Shown piece after piece: positions 7,161-7,455 of a DNA stretch of 7,455 nt. The stretch spans positions 1-7,455 of the forward strand of contig CANHRF010000049.1 in assembly GCA_947463335.1 (NCBI GenBank), given 5' to 3'. The notes under the pieces were generated by a model. It was not told where the DNA came from. It did no database searches and was given only the letters and a program-made list of their open reading frames with translations. Made by a program: the position numbers and the translations under genes. Each line of letters starts with the position of its first letter. Position 1 is the first letter of the stretch. The stretch is from Actinomycetota bacterium (GTDB lineage: Bacteria > Actinomycetota > Actinomycetes > Nanopelagicales > Nanopelagicaceae).

Positions 7161-7169
7161 TGTTAAACT
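7161..7169 (+). promoter_or_regulatory. extended -10 promoter candidate for rimP
   Basis: TGTTAAACT matches the extended -10 pattern TGnTAnnnT in full and starts directly after the stop codon of the transporter gene. Transcription would begin near 7176, leaving a leader of about 40 bases before rimP. A weak -35-like TTTTCA (7143-7148) is at short spacing; extended -10 promoters often need no good -35. The 56-base gap and the strong ribosome site downstream both support an independent transcription start for rimP. Inferred from motif and position. Confidence 0.45.
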
Positions 7170-7179
7170 AAGGGCCTCA

Positions 7180-7201
7180 ACAATTTAATAACAATTTAAT
7201 A
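7180..7201 (+). repeat. exact 11-bp tandem duplication in the rimP leader
   Basis: ACAATTTAATA is present twice without a gap, at 7180-7190 and 7191-7201, with no mismatch. It lies in the untranslated leader directly upstream of the rimP ribosome-binding site and makes that region very AT-rich and probably unstructured. A recent slippage duplication is the simplest explanation; a helical-turn spacing of two protein-binding sites or a translation-enhancing unstructured leader are alternatives. Confidence 0.7.
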
Positions 7202-7204
7202 TTT

Positions 7205-7210
7205 AAGGAG
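7205..7210 (+). promoter_or_regulatory. strong ribosome-binding site deciding the GTG start of rimP
   Basis: AAGGAG is a near-complete Shine-Dalgarno core and stands six bases before the GTG at 7217, which fixes that codon as the start. It contrasts with the other genes here, which have weak or no such site. Confidence 0.8.
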
Positions 7211-7216
7211 CAACAA

Positions 7217-7455
7217 GTGTCATTGACGCAGGCAATTACTGATTTAATTTCTCCGGCGGTAAGTGAAGCCGGTTTCTTTCTAGAAGAAGTCCAAATCGCA
7301 TCTCCAGGTAGCCACCGCATAGTCACCTGTGTAGTAGATGGCGAAACACCACTAAATCTTGATCAAGTCACCGTTGCATCACGTGTTATCTCAGAGCTAT
7401 TAGATACAGCAGAATTTATGGGCGAGACGCCCTTTACCTTAGAAGTCACTTCACC
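7217..7455 (+). CDS. rimP: ribosome maturation factor RimP (3' truncated by window end)
   Basis: RimP binds the 30S subunit and promotes its late assembly. The 79 complete codons seen cover the N-terminal alpha/beta domain. They begin MSLTQAITDLISPAV and contain LEEVQIASPGSHRIVTCVVDG (about 22-42) and the LNLDQVTVASRVISELLD helix region (about 46-63). The fragment ends in TLEVTS, where the family's LEVSSPG signature would continue. The GTG start is fixed by the AAGGAG site six bases upstream. The downstream sequence is cut off; in most bacteria nusA and infB follow in the same operon. The gene appears to have its own promoter just after the transporter stop. A frame continuing past the window end supports an intact gene. 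Confidence 0.92.
   Translation, partial: MSLTQAITDLISPAVSEAGFFLEEVQIASPGSHRIVTCVVDGETPLNLDQVTVASRVISELLDTAEFMGETPFTLEVTS

Noticed and set aside
1..7455. Search for defence, phage, CRISPR, toxin-antitoxin or insertion-sequence signals
   Set aside because: Every reading frame with protein-like character belongs to a known metabolic, protease, synthetase, transporter or ribosome-factor family; no array-type repeats or terminal inverted repeats were seen.

Overview
The window reads as ordinary chromosomal core sequence from a small-genome actinobacterium. The base composition looks moderate by eye, well below that of Streptomyces or Mycobacterium. The gene order dxr - site-2 protease - ispG - proS - rimP is the conserved actinobacterial arrangement, and the moderate GC with tight packing suggests a freshwater acI-type lineage (Nanopelagicales). 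The order-level placement is an inference; the phylum rests on synteny and protein character. All supported genes are on the + strand and almost no space is left between them.

Layout: (1) positions 1-93 hold the 3' end of an unidentified reading frame. (2) 117-1115 is a complete manganese-type ureohydrolase of the agmatinase/guanidino-acid hydrolase family, preceded by a -10-like hexamer placed for a leaderless transcript and by a cluster of TTAACC half-sites. (3) 1131-4618 is the block dxr - M50 protease (rseP/rip1 type) - ispG, with a TAATG stop/start overlap between dxr and the protease. (4) 4640-6373 is bacterial-type prolyl-tRNA synthetase. (5) 6375-7160 is a TauE/SafE (TSUP, YfcA-like) membrane transporter whose GTG start lies one base after the proS stop. 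(6) 7161-7216 is a short AT-rich leader with an extended -10 promoter candidate, an exact 11-bp tandem duplication and the only strong Shine-Dalgarno sequence among these genes. (7) rimP starts at 7217 and runs off the window.

Functionally, Dxr and IspG are the second and the penultimate enzymes of the MEP isoprenoid pathway. The membrane protease between them belongs to the S2P family that processes anti-sigma factors. ProRS and RimP serve translation and 30S ribosome maturation, and rimP normally opens the rimP-nusA-infB operon. The ureohydrolase and the TSUP transporter are not part of the usual core order and look like lineage-specific insertions at its edges.

I see no mobile element, CRISPR array, phage gene, RNA gene or convincing intrinsic terminator, and no stretch over about 60 bases lacks a gene. 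I found no new multi-gene system. The points worth a second look are small: the start-region repeats, the probable leaderless starts, the two inserted genes and the unresolved substrate of the ureohydrolase.
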